Source of the DNA: CFX5 sp023384495
Lineage (GTDB): Bacteria; Chloroflexota; Anaerolineae; Caldilineales; Caldilineaceae
Direction of reading: 5' to 3'
DNA length: 64,000 nucleotides
Assembly (NCBI GenBank): GCA_048499455.1
Contig: JASNZV010000001.1
Location: 868,001 to 932,000 of the forward strand
The position numbers were made by a program, and so were the translations under genes. Below are positions 27,567 to 36,012 of the stretch, piece after piece; position 1 is the first letter of the stretch, and each line of letters begins with the position of its first letter. Below the pieces are notes generated by a model that did not search any database, was not told the origin of the DNA, and worked only from the letters and a program-made list of their open reading frames with translations.

Positions 27567-30296
27567 ATGCTCCGTGCAAAATTCATTGCAAACCTGCTGC
27601 TTGCGCTTAGCTTGCTGTTGGGCGCCCCCAGCGCCACAAACGCCCAGGACGGCTATACCCCGCCGTCGGATCAGCCTGGCCCGGCGGTGGACACGCTCTA
27701 TTTCCGCGCTTTCAACGTGGACCGCGCCCCGCTTGATCTGGCCGCGGGTGAAATGGACCTGTACTACTACAACCTCAAGATCGCCGCCGCGCGCGAGCTG
27801 AGCAATCAACAGGGGATCAAGCTCTACGAAGCGCCCGCCAACACGCTTTCGTTGATCCTGAACCCCGCGCCAGCCCCCGAAGGGCAGCTCAACCCCTTCT
27901 CGATCCGCGCCGTGCGCCAGGCCATGCAGCGGCTGATTGATCGTGAATTTGTGGCGCGTGAGATCTATCAGGGCCAGGCCATGCCCATGTATACACCGGC
28001 CAGCCCCACCGACTTCGACTATCTCACCGTCTTCGACTTGGTGCAAGAGGCCGATCTGCGCTATGACCCGGAGTTCGCCCGCCAGCAGATTGCCGACGCC
28101 ATGACCGAGGCCGGCGCGGAGCTGGTCGATGGCGTTTGGAACTACGACGGGCGCCCTGTGCGGATCAAGTTCATTATCCGCGTCGAAGACGAGCGCCGCG
28201 ACCTGGGCGACCTGCTGCGCAACGCGCTGCGCGAGGCCGGCTTCCGGGTCGATGACACCTATCAGAGCTTTGCCCCGGCCATCCAGGCTGTCTACTCGAC
28301 CGACCCCAAAACCTTTGGCTGGCATATCTATACTGAAGGGTGGGGCCGCGGCTCGGCGCAGCGCTACGACTTTGGCGCGATCAACTCTTACTATGCACCC
28401 TGGCTAGGCAATATGCCCGGCTGGCGCGAAGTCGGTTTCTGGCAATATGAAAACGCCGAGCTGGACGAACTGGGCCAAAAGCTCTTCCGAGGCGAATTCC
28501 AAGACCAGACCGAACGCGATGAAATGTACCGCACGATGACCCGCATGGGGCTGGACGAGTCGGTGCGCATCTGGGTGGCCACCGTCAACAGCGCCTATCC
28601 CGTCCAGGCCGACATCGAAGGCGTCACCCAAGACATTGCCGCCGGCCCCCGCGGGTTGTGGACGCTGCGCGCCGCCTACCGCCCCGGCAGCAACGAACTG
28701 ACCGTGGGCCACCTCTGGGTCTGGACTGAGCGCAGCACGTGGAATCCCGTCGGCGGCATTGGCGATGTCTACACGTCCGATATTGCGCGCCAGTTGAACG
28801 ACCCTGCCGTGGTCAACCATCCATTCACCGGCATCCCCGAGCCGTTCCGCGCCGGCTACGTGGTCGAGACGGCTGGTCCCACGAGCAAGCTCGAGGTGCC
28901 CGCCGACGCCATTCGCTGGAATGCCGACGGTCAACGCTGGCAGCCAGTCGGCGCCGGCGTGGAAGCAGTGAGCAAGGTCACGTTCGATTACGCCAAGTAT
29001 TTCCAGGCGCCGTGGCACCACGGGCCGCAGATCGGCATGGCCGACGTACTTTACGCCATTCAACAGGGGTTTGACATTTCGTACAATCTTGACAAGGCGC
29101 GCATCGAGACCGTGCTGGCCACCACCTCGCGGCCCTTGTTGCAGACCATCAAAGGCTACCGCATCGTTGACGAGACAACCATCGAAGCCTATGTCGATTT
29201 CTGGCATTTCGAGCCAAACCTGATCGCGGCGTACGCCACCCCTTCGAGTGTGAGCACGCCGTGGGAACTGCTCTACGCCATGGATGAGCTGGTCTTTTCT
29301 CAGCGCCGCGCGGCCTACAGCGATACCGCCGCCGCTCGCTTTGGCGTGCCCTGGCTCAGCCTCGTGCTCGACCGCGACGCCCGGCTGGTGCGCCGAGTGG
29401 TGCAGGAACTGCAATCACGGCAGGGCTTCCCGGAGAACATCTTTACCGTTCCCATCGGCGGGGAGATGACGGCGCTGGTGAGTGCCGAGGCCGCGCTGGC
29501 CCGCTACGATGCCCTGCTCCGATGGTTCGATGTGCATGGCCATTTGGTGATCGGCAACGGGCCGTACTATCTGCAGCGGTATGACCAGCGGGCGCAGTTT
29601 GCCGAGTTGCGCGCCTTCCGCGACCCCGATTACCCGTTCACGGCGGCTGATTTCTACCGAGGTTTGCCCCATCTGATCGCGTTTGGCGAAACGACCGCTC
29701 AGCCCCTCGTGGCAGGCGAGCCCTTTGCCGCCACTGTTCAGGTCACCGGCCCGGGCGAACTGGGTGTACGCTATCTGCTCACCGACCCGGCCACCGGGCA
29801 GGTGGTGGCCCAGGGCGACGCCGAACCCGACGGCGCAGGCGCATTCACTGTATCACTCACCGGGGATGAGACCAGCGAACTGGACGAGCCGCTCTATCGC
29901 CTGATCCTGGCCGCGTACAGCGACCAGTTGGCGCAGATGGCCGAACGCACCATCGACCTGGAGAGCGATCTCTTTGGTCTCTTCGACGCTCCAGCGGAAC
30001 CAGCCGCCGTGGCTGAAAGCGAGGTCGAGGCAGGCGAAGCGGTGACCGAGGCGGCGGAAGCGGCTGAGGCAGTCACAGCCGAGGGAGAGGGCGAAGAAGC
30101 CGAAGAGGAAGCGGAACCGGCAGGCGCTGCGGCAGAAGCGACTGTCGCCCCAACGCCGGCTCAGGCATTGAGGATCAACGAGAGCGTGGTGGCGGCCCCA
30201 GCGGCGCAGGCCGGCAGCACCGCGCTCTACGTGGGCATCGCCGTGGTCATCGTGCTGGCAGCAGGCGCATTCTTCTTTATGCGTAGGCGCACATGA
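27567..30296 (+). CDS. Peptide/nickel-type (family 5) ABC substrate-binding protein with C-terminal membrane anchor
   Basis: A 909-residue protein, much longer than typical DppA/OppA (~530). A Sec signal peptide without a lipobox cysteine (LLLALSLLLGAPSATNAQ) leads into a family 5 solute-binding fold. That fold includes NPFSIRAVRQAMQRLIDREFVAREIY, the usual helix after the first lobe. After ~residue 700 come a beta-sandwich-like region, an Ala/Glu-rich low-complexity linker (VEAGEAVTEAAEAAEAV) and a transmembrane helix (GIAVVIVLAAGAFFFM) with an RRRT end. Anchoring at the C-terminus instead of by N-terminal lipid recalls archaeal binding proteins. It is upstream of oppB/oppC/oppD homologues and is followed by a terminator hairpin. 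Confidence 0.88.
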   Translation: MLRAKFIANLLLALSLLLGAPSATNAQDGYTPPSDQPGPAVDTLYFRAFNVDRAPLDLAAGEMDLYYYNLKIAAARELSNQQGIKLYEAPANTLSLILNPAPAPEGQLNPFSIRAVRQAMQRLIDREFVAREIYQGQAMPMYTPASPTDFDYLTVFDLVQEADLRYDPEFARQQIADAMTEAGAELVDGVWNYDGRPVRIKFIIRVEDERRDLGDLLRNALREAGFRVDDTYQSFAPAIQAVYSTDPKTFGWHIYTEGWGRGSAQRYDFGAINSYYAPWLGNMPGWREVGFWQYENAELDELGQKLFRGEFQDQTERDEMYRTMTRMGLDESVRIWVATVNSAYPVQADIEGVTQDIAAGPRGLWTLRAAYRPGSNELTVGHLWVWTERSTWNPVGGIGDVYTSDIARQLNDPAVVNHPFTGIPEPFRAGYVVETAGPTSKLEVPADAIRWNADGQRWQPVGAGVEAVSKVTFDYAKYFQAPWHHGPQIGMADVLYAIQQGFDISYNLDKARIETVLATTSRPLLQTIKGYRIVDETTIEAYVDFWHFEPNLIAAYATPSSVSTPWELLYAMDELVFSQRRAAYSDTAAARFGVPWLSLVLDRDARLVRRVVQELQSRQGFPENIFTVPIGGEMTALVSAEAALARYDALLRWFDVHGHLVIGNGPYYLQRYDQRAQFAELRAFRDPDYPFTAADFYRGLPHLIAFGETTAQPLVAGEPFAATVQVTGPGELGVRYLLTDPATGQVVAQGDAEPDGAGAFTVSLTGDETSELDEPLYRLILAAYSDQLAQMAERTIDLESDLFGLFDAPAEPAAVAESEVEAGEAVTEAAEAAEAVTAEGEGEEAEEEAEPAGAAAEATVAPTPAQALRINESVVAAPAAQAGSTALYVGIAVVIVLAAGAFFFMRRRT

Positions 30297-30327
30297 GTCT
30301 GGCGCACGCTTTCAATTGCTGAAACAG

Positions 30328-30356
30328 GAGTCGGGCCGTTCATGGCTCGGCTCTTT
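30328..30356 (+). terminator. Terminator-like hairpin after the substrate-binding gene
   Basis: GAGTCGGGCC (30328-30337) pairs along its whole length with GGCTCGGCTC (30344-30353), with two G-T pairs and a 6-nt loop, then TTT. The short T-run suggests partial termination, with some read-through to the permease genes. Confidence 0.6.
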
Positions 30357-30382
30357 GGTTGCGGACAGAAAAGCGATATAAT
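30355..30382 (+). promoter_or_regulatory. Promoter candidate for the first toxin-antitoxin pair
   Basis: A perfect TATAAT (30377-30382) with a poor -35 (TTGGTT, 16-bp spacer). It follows the hairpin directly and would start transcription ~85 nt before the antitoxin gene. Confidence 0.4.
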
Positions 30383-30476
30383 TGAAATGCTCATCAGGGC
30401 ATAGACGAGCCACTTGAAACATATCGTAATCGAATTGCGCGCTTGCTGAAGATGCGAAACGGAGGCCAGCACCACC

Positions 30477-30680
30477 ATGCTAAATACGGTTTGGGCCACA
30501 GTTCGAAACGGACAAATTGAACTCATGGAGCAGGCGGACCTACATGAAGGAGCAACCTTACTGGTGACGCTGTTGCCAGATCATGAATTTGACTTCTGGC
30601 TCCGAGTCAGTGAGGTGGCGCTAGATGATGTATGGGGCAACGAGGAAGACGACATCTATGCCGAGTTACTCGCAGCATGA
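30477..30680 (+). CDS. Putative antitoxin, AF2212/AbrB-like
   Basis: A 67-residue acidic protein. Its N-terminal half (TVWATVRNGQIELMEQADL then LLVTLLP) matches the beta-strand pattern of AF2212-like/AbrB-type antitoxins. Its C-terminal tail (LDDVWGNEEDDIYAELLAA) is the acidic segment that would wrap a toxin. It overlaps the following MazF/PemK-like gene by 23 bp, the usual coupling of antitoxin before toxin. The pair sits between the binding-protein gene and oppB. Confidence 0.65.
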   Translation: MLNTVWATVRNGQIELMEQADLHEGATLLVTLLPDHEFDFWLRVSEVALDDVWGNEEDDIYAELLAA

Positions 30681-30990
30681 CATTGTTCTGATCACCTATC
30701 CGTTTACTGATCTTTCTGGAGCAAAAGTTCGGCCCGCCGTAGTTGTGAGTGCGCCCCATGCCTCGACTGACCTGTTTATTGTACCTCTGACAAGCCGGAT
30801 AAACCCGCTTCTGGCCGGCGAGTTTATTCTCACCGACTGGAAGGGCGCCGGTCTCAATACACCCAGTGCGCTGAAACGTGGATTGTTTACTGTGCATCAA
30901 CGACTTGTTGCCAAGCATATTGGGCGGTTGCAGGCGCATGACATCTTCACACTGGACGAGTCCCTCCGCTTGTGGTTAGGCTTGAAATAG
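30658..30990 (+). CDS. PemK/MazF-like toxin (ribosome-independent mRNA endonuclease family)
   Basis: A 110-residue protein with the family start QHDIVLITYPFTDLSGAKVRPAVVVS, then LFIVPLTSRI and the C-terminal LKRGLFTVHQRLVAKHIGRL. MazF-type toxins cut single-stranded RNA at short motifs. The ATG at 30658 is taken from family alignment and overlaps the antitoxin; ATGs further upstream would add residues that do not fit the fold. The stop lies 3 bp before oppB, so the toxin-antitoxin pair and the permeases are probably on one transcript. Confidence 0.85.
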   Translation: MPSYSQHDIVLITYPFTDLSGAKVRPAVVVSAPHASTDLFIVPLTSRINPLLAGEFILTDWKGAGLNTPSALKRGLFTVHQRLVAKHIGRLQAHDIFTLDESLRLWLGLK

Positions 30991-30993
30991 CCC

Positions 30994-32049
30994 ATGTCGC
31001 TTCTCCGCCCGCTCGCCATTCGCGCCCTGACCATGGTCGGCGTCTTCTTTGTGGTGCTGGTCCTCCTCGTGCTGACGTTGGGGCTAACTGGCTTTTCCGA
31101 CCGCATCCTCGGCGCGATGGTGGGGGAGCAGTTGCGCGCCGAGCGCACCGCGCTGGCCGAGACCATCCGCGACCCAGACGAGATCGAGCGGGTGCTCAAC
31201 GAGCGCCGGGCCGAACTGGAGCGCTTCTACGGCCTCGACACGCCCTGGTACGCACGGCTGCCCGGCATGGTCTTGCGGGTCTTGACGCTCGACCTGGGCG
31301 AGGCGCGCAACCTGCGCAGCTTTGACGGCAGCAATCGCGTCATCGATATCATTATGGACCGCCTGCCCAATACCATGTTGCTTCTCACCACGTCGCTTTT
31401 TATCACAGCGGCGATTGGGTTGGCCGGCGGGGTATATCTGGCGACACGCGCCGGCGGCTGGCTCGACCGCTTCATGTCGGCCTTTGCCGCGGTCTCGTTT
31501 GCCGTCCCCACGTGGTGGATCGGCATCCTGTTGATCCTGCTGCTGTCGGTGCGCTGGCGTGTTTTGCCGTCGGGCGGCATGTACAGCACGCCCCCTCCGC
31601 AGGAGGCGCTGGCCCGCTTCTTCGACCTGGTTCAGCACGCCCTCTTGCCCGTGCTGACGTTGGTGTTGGTGAGCATCGGGCCGTACATCTACAGCATCCG
31701 CACCATTACGCTCAACATTGCCCAAGAGGATCACGTGGCCATGGCGCGCGCCAAGGGGCTGCCCGAACGCCGCGTGCGCAACCGGCATATCCTGCGCGTC
31801 GCCGCGCCGCCCATCGTCACCGGGCTGATCTTCGGGCTGGCCGGCTCGCTCTCCGGCTCGATCCTGGTGGAGACAGTCTTCAACTGGCAGGGCATGGGGC
31901 GGCTCTACTATGACGCCCTGGCCGGCGCGCCCGACGAAAATGTGATCGTGGCGCTCACCTTTATGTTTACCTTGCTCTACGTGCTGATTCGACTGCTGCT
32001 CGAAGTGCTGTATATCTTTCTGGACCCACGCGTGCGCTATACTGATTGA
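30994..32049 (+). CDS. Peptide-type ABC transporter permease (OppB/DppB family)
   Basis: A 351-residue inner-membrane subunit with six helices. It has the OppB-type N-terminus (LLRPLAIRALTMVGVFFVVLVLL), a periplasmic loop with RFYGLDTPWYARLP, and the ATPase-docking EAA loop QEDHVAMARAKGLPERRVRNRHILRV, ending FNWQGMGRLYYDAL and DPRVRY. It begins 3 bp after the MazF-like gene with no obvious ribosome site, which suggests translational coupling. The next gene, OppC, overlaps or follows within a few bases. Confidence 0.93.
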   Translation: MSLLRPLAIRALTMVGVFFVVLVLLVLTLGLTGFSDRILGAMVGEQLRAERTALAETIRDPDEIERVLNERRAELERFYGLDTPWYARLPGMVLRVLTLDLGEARNLRSFDGSNRVIDIIMDRLPNTMLLLTTSLFITAAIGLAGGVYLATRAGGWLDRFMSAFAAVSFAVPTWWIGILLILLLSVRWRVLPSGGMYSTPPPQEALARFFDLVQHALLPVLTLVLVSIGPYIYSIRTITLNIAQEDHVAMARAKGLPERRVRNRHILRVAAPPIVTGLIFGLAGSLSGSILVETVFNWQGMGRLYYDALAGAPDENVIVALTFMFTLLYVLIRLLLEVLYIFLDPRVRYTD

Positions 32050-32054
32050 GCCCC

Positions 32055-33485
32055 ATGCAACTACGAGAAGCGGTTCGCGAACTTATGCGTAGTGGGGTTG
32101 GCAGGAGCGGAGTAGCCCTGTTGGCGCTTCTTTGCCTTGGCGCGGCCTATGTGCTGATTACCTTTCCGCTCGACTATGGTGATCAGCAGTGGAGCAACCC
32201 CACGCGCTGGGCCGACTTCCCCAAAGCCGCCCCACCCGCGTGGACCAATCGGCTGCGCGCCCGCCCGCTGGCAGAGCATCAGATCCTCGAAGCGACCGCG
32301 CCGACCGACACCCAGGCGCTGCCCTCGGGCATCGTGCAGACCTTCCGTCTTCCCTTTGACTATCCCTATGCATCACCGCCCACCTTTCTTGCGTTCACCC
32401 TGGGCAACGTAAGCTTTGCCGAACGGGCGCCGGCGATCCTGGTCAGCCTGGCGCGGCCCGACGGGGCGGAGGTGCGGCTCTATCGCCACGCCGTGCGCGG
32501 GCCACGCGAGGGAGAGGCTGCCCCCTATCGCCGCTATGGGGATGAGCCGCTGCGCGTGCAGTTGAGCACCGACGAGAGCGTAGTGGCCGCGGTGCAGGCC
32601 TTTCTCGAAAGCGAGCATAACATTCGCACCGACGCCCGCGCCTTGGGCGGCCAGGTCGACCGCATCCTCTTTGGCGCGCCCACGGGGCGCGGTCTAGAGA
32701 CCGAACCGCTCACCGGGCGTTACGAAGTGCTCGTACGCGTGGCCGTGCGTGACGCCGATGATGGGGTCGGCCTGGTGCGTTTTGTCGTCGGTGGGGCCGT
32801 CTTTGGGGTGATGGGCACCGATTCGCTGGGGCGCGACCTGGCGCAAGGATTACTATTTGGGTTGCCGGTGGCGCTGCTGATTGGCATCGCGGTGGCCCTG
32901 GTCTCCACCTCAATCGGCGCAACGTTGGGCATCCTTAGCGGCTATCTGGGGGGGCGCACCGATTTGCTCATCCAGCGCGCCGCCGATGTGGTGGCCAACG
33001 TGCCTGTGCTGCCGCTGCTCATCTTCATGCTCTTTGTGATTGGCCCCAGCCTCTATGTGATCCTCTTTGTGCTGGTGGCCTTTAGCTGGCCTGGTATGAC
33101 CATCCAGGTGCGCACCATGATCTTGCACATGCGCACAGGGCAGTTGGTCGAGGCGATCCAAAGCCTGGGCGCCTCGCGGCGACGGGTGATGTTTCGCCAC
33201 ATCCTGCCGCAGATCGCACCCTATGTGCTCGCTAACCTGATCTTTGCCGCGCCTGCCGCCATCCTGGCCGAGGCGGGGCTGAGCTTTCTGGGCTTGGGCG
33301 ACCCTTCGATCCCCACATGGGGGCAGATTTTGGAGAGCGGCTTTCGCACAGGAGGCATCTATGTGGGCTACTGGTGGTGGATCATCCCGCCGGGGGTGCT
33401 GATCGTGCTCACCGGGCTTACCTTCATGCTCATCTCGCTGGGGCTGGAGCCGGTGGTCAACCCCCGGCTACGGCGGATTCGCTAG
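32055..33485 (+). CDS. Peptide-type ABC transporter permease (OppC/DppC family) with a large exported insert
   Basis: A 476-residue subunit; OppC proteins are usually ~280-310. After the first helix (GVALLALLCLGAAYVLITF) there is an insert of roughly 190 residues before the conserved MGTDSLGRDLAQGLLFG. The insert is beta-rich by eye (FRLPFDYPYASPPTFLAFTLGN is one piece) and should face outside. The usual six-helix body and EAA loop (VEAIQSLGASRRRVMFRHILP) follow. The ATG at 32055 is used; a TTG at 32046 overlapping oppB is also possible. Downstream come two VapC-type toxin-antitoxin pairs and then the ATPase. Confidence 0.9.
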   Translation: MQLREAVRELMRSGVGRSGVALLALLCLGAAYVLITFPLDYGDQQWSNPTRWADFPKAAPPAWTNRLRARPLAEHQILEATAPTDTQALPSGIVQTFRLPFDYPYASPPTFLAFTLGNVSFAERAPAILVSLARPDGAEVRLYRHAVRGPREGEAAPYRRYGDEPLRVQLSTDESVVAAVQAFLESEHNIRTDARALGGQVDRILFGAPTGRGLETEPLTGRYEVLVRVAVRDADDGVGLVRFVVGGAVFGVMGTDSLGRDLAQGLLFGLPVALLIGIAVALVSTSIGATLGILSGYLGGRTDLLIQRAADVVANVPVLPLLIFMLFVIGPSLYVILFVLVAFSWPGMTIQVRTMILHMRTGQLVEAIQSLGASRRRVMFRHILPQIAPYVLANLIFAAPAAILAEAGLSFLGLGDPSIPTWGQILESGFRTGGIYVGYWWWIIPPGVLIVLTGLTFMLISLGLEPVVNPRLRRIR

Positions 33486-33507
33486 GGCGGCGAGGGTTCG
33501 TCGAGCC

Positions 33508-33537
33508 TTGACAGGAGCACGATTTCAGTGTACACTG
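33508..33537 (+). promoter_or_regulatory. Promoter with embedded palindromic operator for the first VapBC-like pair
   Basis: TTGACA (33508-33513), a 17-bp spacer and TACACT (33531-33536). The perfect palindrome CAGTGTACACTG (33526-33537) covers the -10 box. Transcription would start within 2 nt of the ATG at 33545, so the mRNA is probably leaderless. This arrangement fits autorepression by the antitoxin. Confidence 0.7.
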
Positions 33538-33544
33538 TTCTCGT

Positions 33545-33769
33545 ATGTTAAGAAATATCACGCTGTCAGCAGATGAAGCAACTATCGAACAGGCCCGACG
33601 TCGCGCGCAGTTGGAGAATACGACGCTGAATGAGCTTTTTCGCCAGTGGCTCAAGCGCTATGTCGCGCAGCCCGGGGCGGCGGACCGGTATCGGTCGCTC
33701 ATGCAACGCCTGAGCTATGTGGATGCTGGGCGAAAGTTTAGCCGCGAGGAGATGAATGAGCGTCATTGA
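33545..33769 (+). CDS. Ribbon-helix-helix antitoxin (VapB/CopG type)
   Basis: A 74-residue protein. The first ~45 residues (MLRNITLSADEATIEQARRR, then NTTLNELFRQWLKRY) form one beta strand and two helices as in MetJ/CopG DNA-binding antitoxins. The tail (RYRSLMQRLSYVDAGRKFSR) would bind the toxin. It overlaps the following PIN gene by 14 bp. A palindrome over its own promoter is the likely operator. Confidence 0.8.
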   Translation: MLRNITLSADEATIEQARRRAQLENTTLNELFRQWLKRYVAQPGAADRYRSLMQRLSYVDAGRKFSREEMNERH

Positions 33770-34196
33770 CAGCGTCGGTCTTTTCTTTCTTGACACCAAC
33801 ATTCTGGTCTACTCTTTTGACCATACGGCCCCGGACAAACAGAGAGTCGCGCAAGAACTCATCGAGACCGCGCTGAGCACACAGCGCGGCTTGATCAGCA
33901 CACAGGTGGTGCAAGAGTTTCTCAATGTGTTGCTGCGCAAGTTTCAGCAACCGATGGCTGTGGCCGACGCCCGCGAATACCTGCACGCGGTTCTGCTTCC
34001 CTTGTGCCAACATTTCCCATCCATGGTCTTCTATGAACGAGCGTTGCGTATTGAGCAGGAGACGGGTTATTCGTGGTACGATGCGCTCATCATCGCCGCC
34101 GCCGCGGAAACTGGCTGTCGCATCCTTATCTCCGAAGATCTGCAGGCCGGCCAGACCATGCATGGTGTCACCATTGTGAATCCATTTAGTGCATGA
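33756..34196 (+). CDS. PIN-domain toxin (VapC type)
   Basis: A 146-residue protein with the PIN metal-binding acids. FFLDTNILVYSFD holds the first Asp, STQVVQEFLNVLLR the Glu, GYSWYDALIIAAAAETGC the third Asp, and ILISEDLQAGQ the fourth acidic position. Active VapC toxins cut tRNA or rRNA with Mg2+. All catalytic acids appear present, so it should be functional. It is paired with the RHH gene upstream and located between oppC and oppD. Confidence 0.9.
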   Translation: MSVIDSVGLFFLDTNILVYSFDHTAPDKQRVAQELIETALSTQRGLISTQVVQEFLNVLLRKFQQPMAVADAREYLHAVLLPLCQHFPSMVFYERALRIEQETGYSWYDALIIAAAAETGCRILISEDLQAGQTMHGVTIVNPFSA

Positions 34197-34248
34197 CCCC
34201 ACCCCTTGGCGTCCGTACCCGCTGCCCTAAACCTATCACCGCCGGGCA

Positions 34249-34278
34249 TTGCCGGCCCGCCCCTGCCCGGTGTATAAT
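34249..34278 (+). promoter_or_regulatory. Promoter of the second VapBC-like pair
   Basis: TTGCCG (34249-34254), an 18-bp spacer and a perfect TATAAT (34273-34278), with transcription from about 34285. A small GC hairpin follows in the leader (GCGCC/GGCGC, about 34290-34313). Confidence 0.55.
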
Positions 34279-34334
34279 GGCCTGAGAACGCGCCCCGATT
34301 TCGGAGGCGCCCTGTCCAATCGTACGACAATGGA

Positions 34335-34634
34335 ATGAACAAAATGGTCATCACACTTACACCTGACCTGGAACAGGCAATCGTGGAACAGGCGCGGCGA
34401 CAGGGAATTTCCCCGGAACAGATCGCGATAGCCAGCCTACGTAAGCAATTCATTACGACGGTGCGGGATGAACGCAAGGTGGATGCGCCTGGCGCGTTGT
34501 TCGATTTTCTTGTAGGGTATATTGGCGTTCTTCACAGCAGTCAAGAAATCGCGGGTGGTGCGCAGCTGTCAAACAACACCGGCAAGAGATTTGCTGCCGG
34601 CATGATAAAGAAGCGAGAGCAGAGGCAACTGTGA
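34335..34634 (+). CDS. Putative ribbon-helix-helix antitoxin of the second VapC pair
   Basis: A 99-residue protein with an RHH-like N-terminus (MVITLTPDLEQAIVEQARRQ, then ISPEQIAIASLRKQF), a middle hydrophobic segment and a basic tail (GKRFAAGMIKKREQRQL). It overlaps the downstream PIN gene by 4 bp (GTGA). An ATG at 34344 (MVITL) is an alternative start that fits the fold better, but no ribosome site distinguishes the two. Confidence 0.7.
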   Translation: MNKMVITLTPDLEQAIVEQARRQGISPEQIAIASLRKQFITTVRDERKVDAPGALFDFLVGYIGVLHSSQEIAGGAQLSNNTGKRFAAGMIKKREQRQL

Positions 34635-35041
34635 TCTTGATTGACACCGGCCCGATAGTTGCGCTTCTCGATGTAGATGACGCAAACCATGATAGCTGCG
34701 TCGCTATCATCAAACAGTTGCCTGCTCAGCCACTCCTCACAACCTGGCCTTGCTTCACCGAGGCGATGTATCTGTTGGGCTCAGTGGGTGGATTTCGCTA
34801 TCAATCGCCGCTGTGGGGATTGTATACCAGCGGTCGCCTTCATCTCCATGACCTCACAAGGGTGGAGATCGAGCGCATGGTTGTCTTGATGAATCAATAT
34901 CAGGATACACCTATGGACCTGGCGGACGCTTCGTTGCTCGTCGTAGCTGAGAGCCGCGCCATTGCCCGCATTTTCACAATTGACAAGGATTTCTACCTGT
35001 ACCGCCTGGCGGACGGCTCTACGCTTGACATTATTCGATGA
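34631..35041 (+). CDS. PIN-domain toxin (VapC type), second copy
   Basis: A 136-residue protein beginning MILIDTGPIVALLDVDD with the first PIN Asp. It continues PLLTTWPCFTEAMYLLG with the Glu, DTPMDLADASLLVVAES with the third Asp, and IFTIDKDFYLYR with the last. The start is GTG at 34631, overlapping the antitoxin stop. Sequence differs markedly from the neighbouring VapC at 33756, so the two pairs are not a recent duplication. It overlaps oppD by 4 bp at its 3' end. Confidence 0.9.
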   Translation: MILIDTGPIVALLDVDDANHDSCVAIIKQLPAQPLLTTWPCFTEAMYLLGSVGGFRYQSPLWGLYTSGRLHLHDLTRVEIERMVVLMNQYQDTPMDLADASLLVVAESRAIARIFTIDKDFYLYRLADGSTLDIIR

Positions 35042-36012
35042 CTATGACCCCACTCCTCGACATCCGCAACCTCTATCTTCACTATGCCGACCGCCGCGGG
35101 GCCGTGCGTGCGGTGGATGGCGTCTCGCTTGCGCTGGAAGGGAGCGGCCAGGCGTTGGGGATTGTGGGCGAGTCGGGCAGCGGCAAGTCGAGCCTGGCCA
35201 ACGCCATCCTGCGCACGCTGCCCACAAATGTGGCCCGCTTTGAGGGTGAAGTCTACCTTGCCGGCCAGGAGATCGCCCACCTGCCCGAAACGCAACTGCG
35301 CCGCGAGGTCCGCTGGCGTAAGATCGCACTGGTTCCGCAAGGGGCCATGAACGGCTTCAACCCGGTGGTGCGTACCGGCGAACAGATTATCGAGCCGGCC
35401 ACCGTGTATGGCGATATGACGCCGCGCGCCGCCCGCCGCAAGGCTGAAGAATTGTTCGAACTTGTGGGCCTCTCCGCCAAAGTCTACACCCGCTATCCCC
35501 ACGAACTGAGCGGCGGCATGAAGCAGCGCGCTATGATCGCCGGCGCACTCATCCTCTCGCCGCCCGTGGTCATCATGGACGAACCGACCTCGGCGCTTGA
35601 TGTGAGCGTGCAGGCGCAGATCATGAACCTGCTCAAGCGGCTCAAACAGGAGTTGGGACTCTCGATCATTTTTATTAGCCATGATATTGCCCTGGCCAGC
35701 GACCTGTGCGACCGGCTGGGGGTGGTCTACGCCGGCGAGCTGGTTGAGATCGGCAGCGCCGAACAGATACTCACCGCGCCCGCCCACCCCTACAGCCAGA
35801 AGCTGCTGCGCAGCATCCCTCGCCTGCGCGATGCGCGCATGCCCGAATTCATTCCCGGCGCGCCGCCCGACCTGCGCCAGCCGCCGCCCGGCTGTCGTTT
35901 TCACCTGCGCTGCCCCCACGTGTTTGCCCGCTGCGAAACGGAGTCGCCGCCACCGTTCGAGCCGCAGCCGGGGCAACACGCGCGCTGCTGGCTGCTGGAT
36001 GAGCCGCCATGA
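35038..36012 (+). CDS. Peptide-type ABC transporter ATPase (OppD/DppD family)
   Basis: A 324-residue ATPase with Walker A GESGSGKSS, Q-loop LVPQGAMNGFNP, signature ELSGGMKQR, Walker B VVIMDEPTSALD and H-loop FISHD. It ends with the oligopeptide-transporter extension (PPGCRFHLRCPHVFARC) that in this family can bind an Fe-S cluster or metal. It powers the OppB/OppC pair upstream. No OppF partner follows; the next gene is a methyltransferase. So the second ATPase is elsewhere or OppD works as a homodimer. The start overlaps the VapC gene. Confidence 0.95.
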   Translation: MTMTPLLDIRNLYLHYADRRGAVRAVDGVSLALEGSGQALGIVGESGSGKSSLANAILRTLPTNVARFEGEVYLAGQEIAHLPETQLRREVRWRKIALVPQGAMNGFNPVVRTGEQIIEPATVYGDMTPRAARRKAEELFELVGLSAKVYTRYPHELSGGMKQRAMIAGALILSPPVVIMDEPTSALDVSVQAQIMNLLKRLKQELGLSIIFISHDIALASDLCDRLGVVYAGELVEIGSAEQILTAPAHPYSQKLLRSIPRLRDARMPEFIPGAPPDLRQPPPGCRFHLRCPHVFARCETESPPPFEPQPGQHARCWLLDEPP

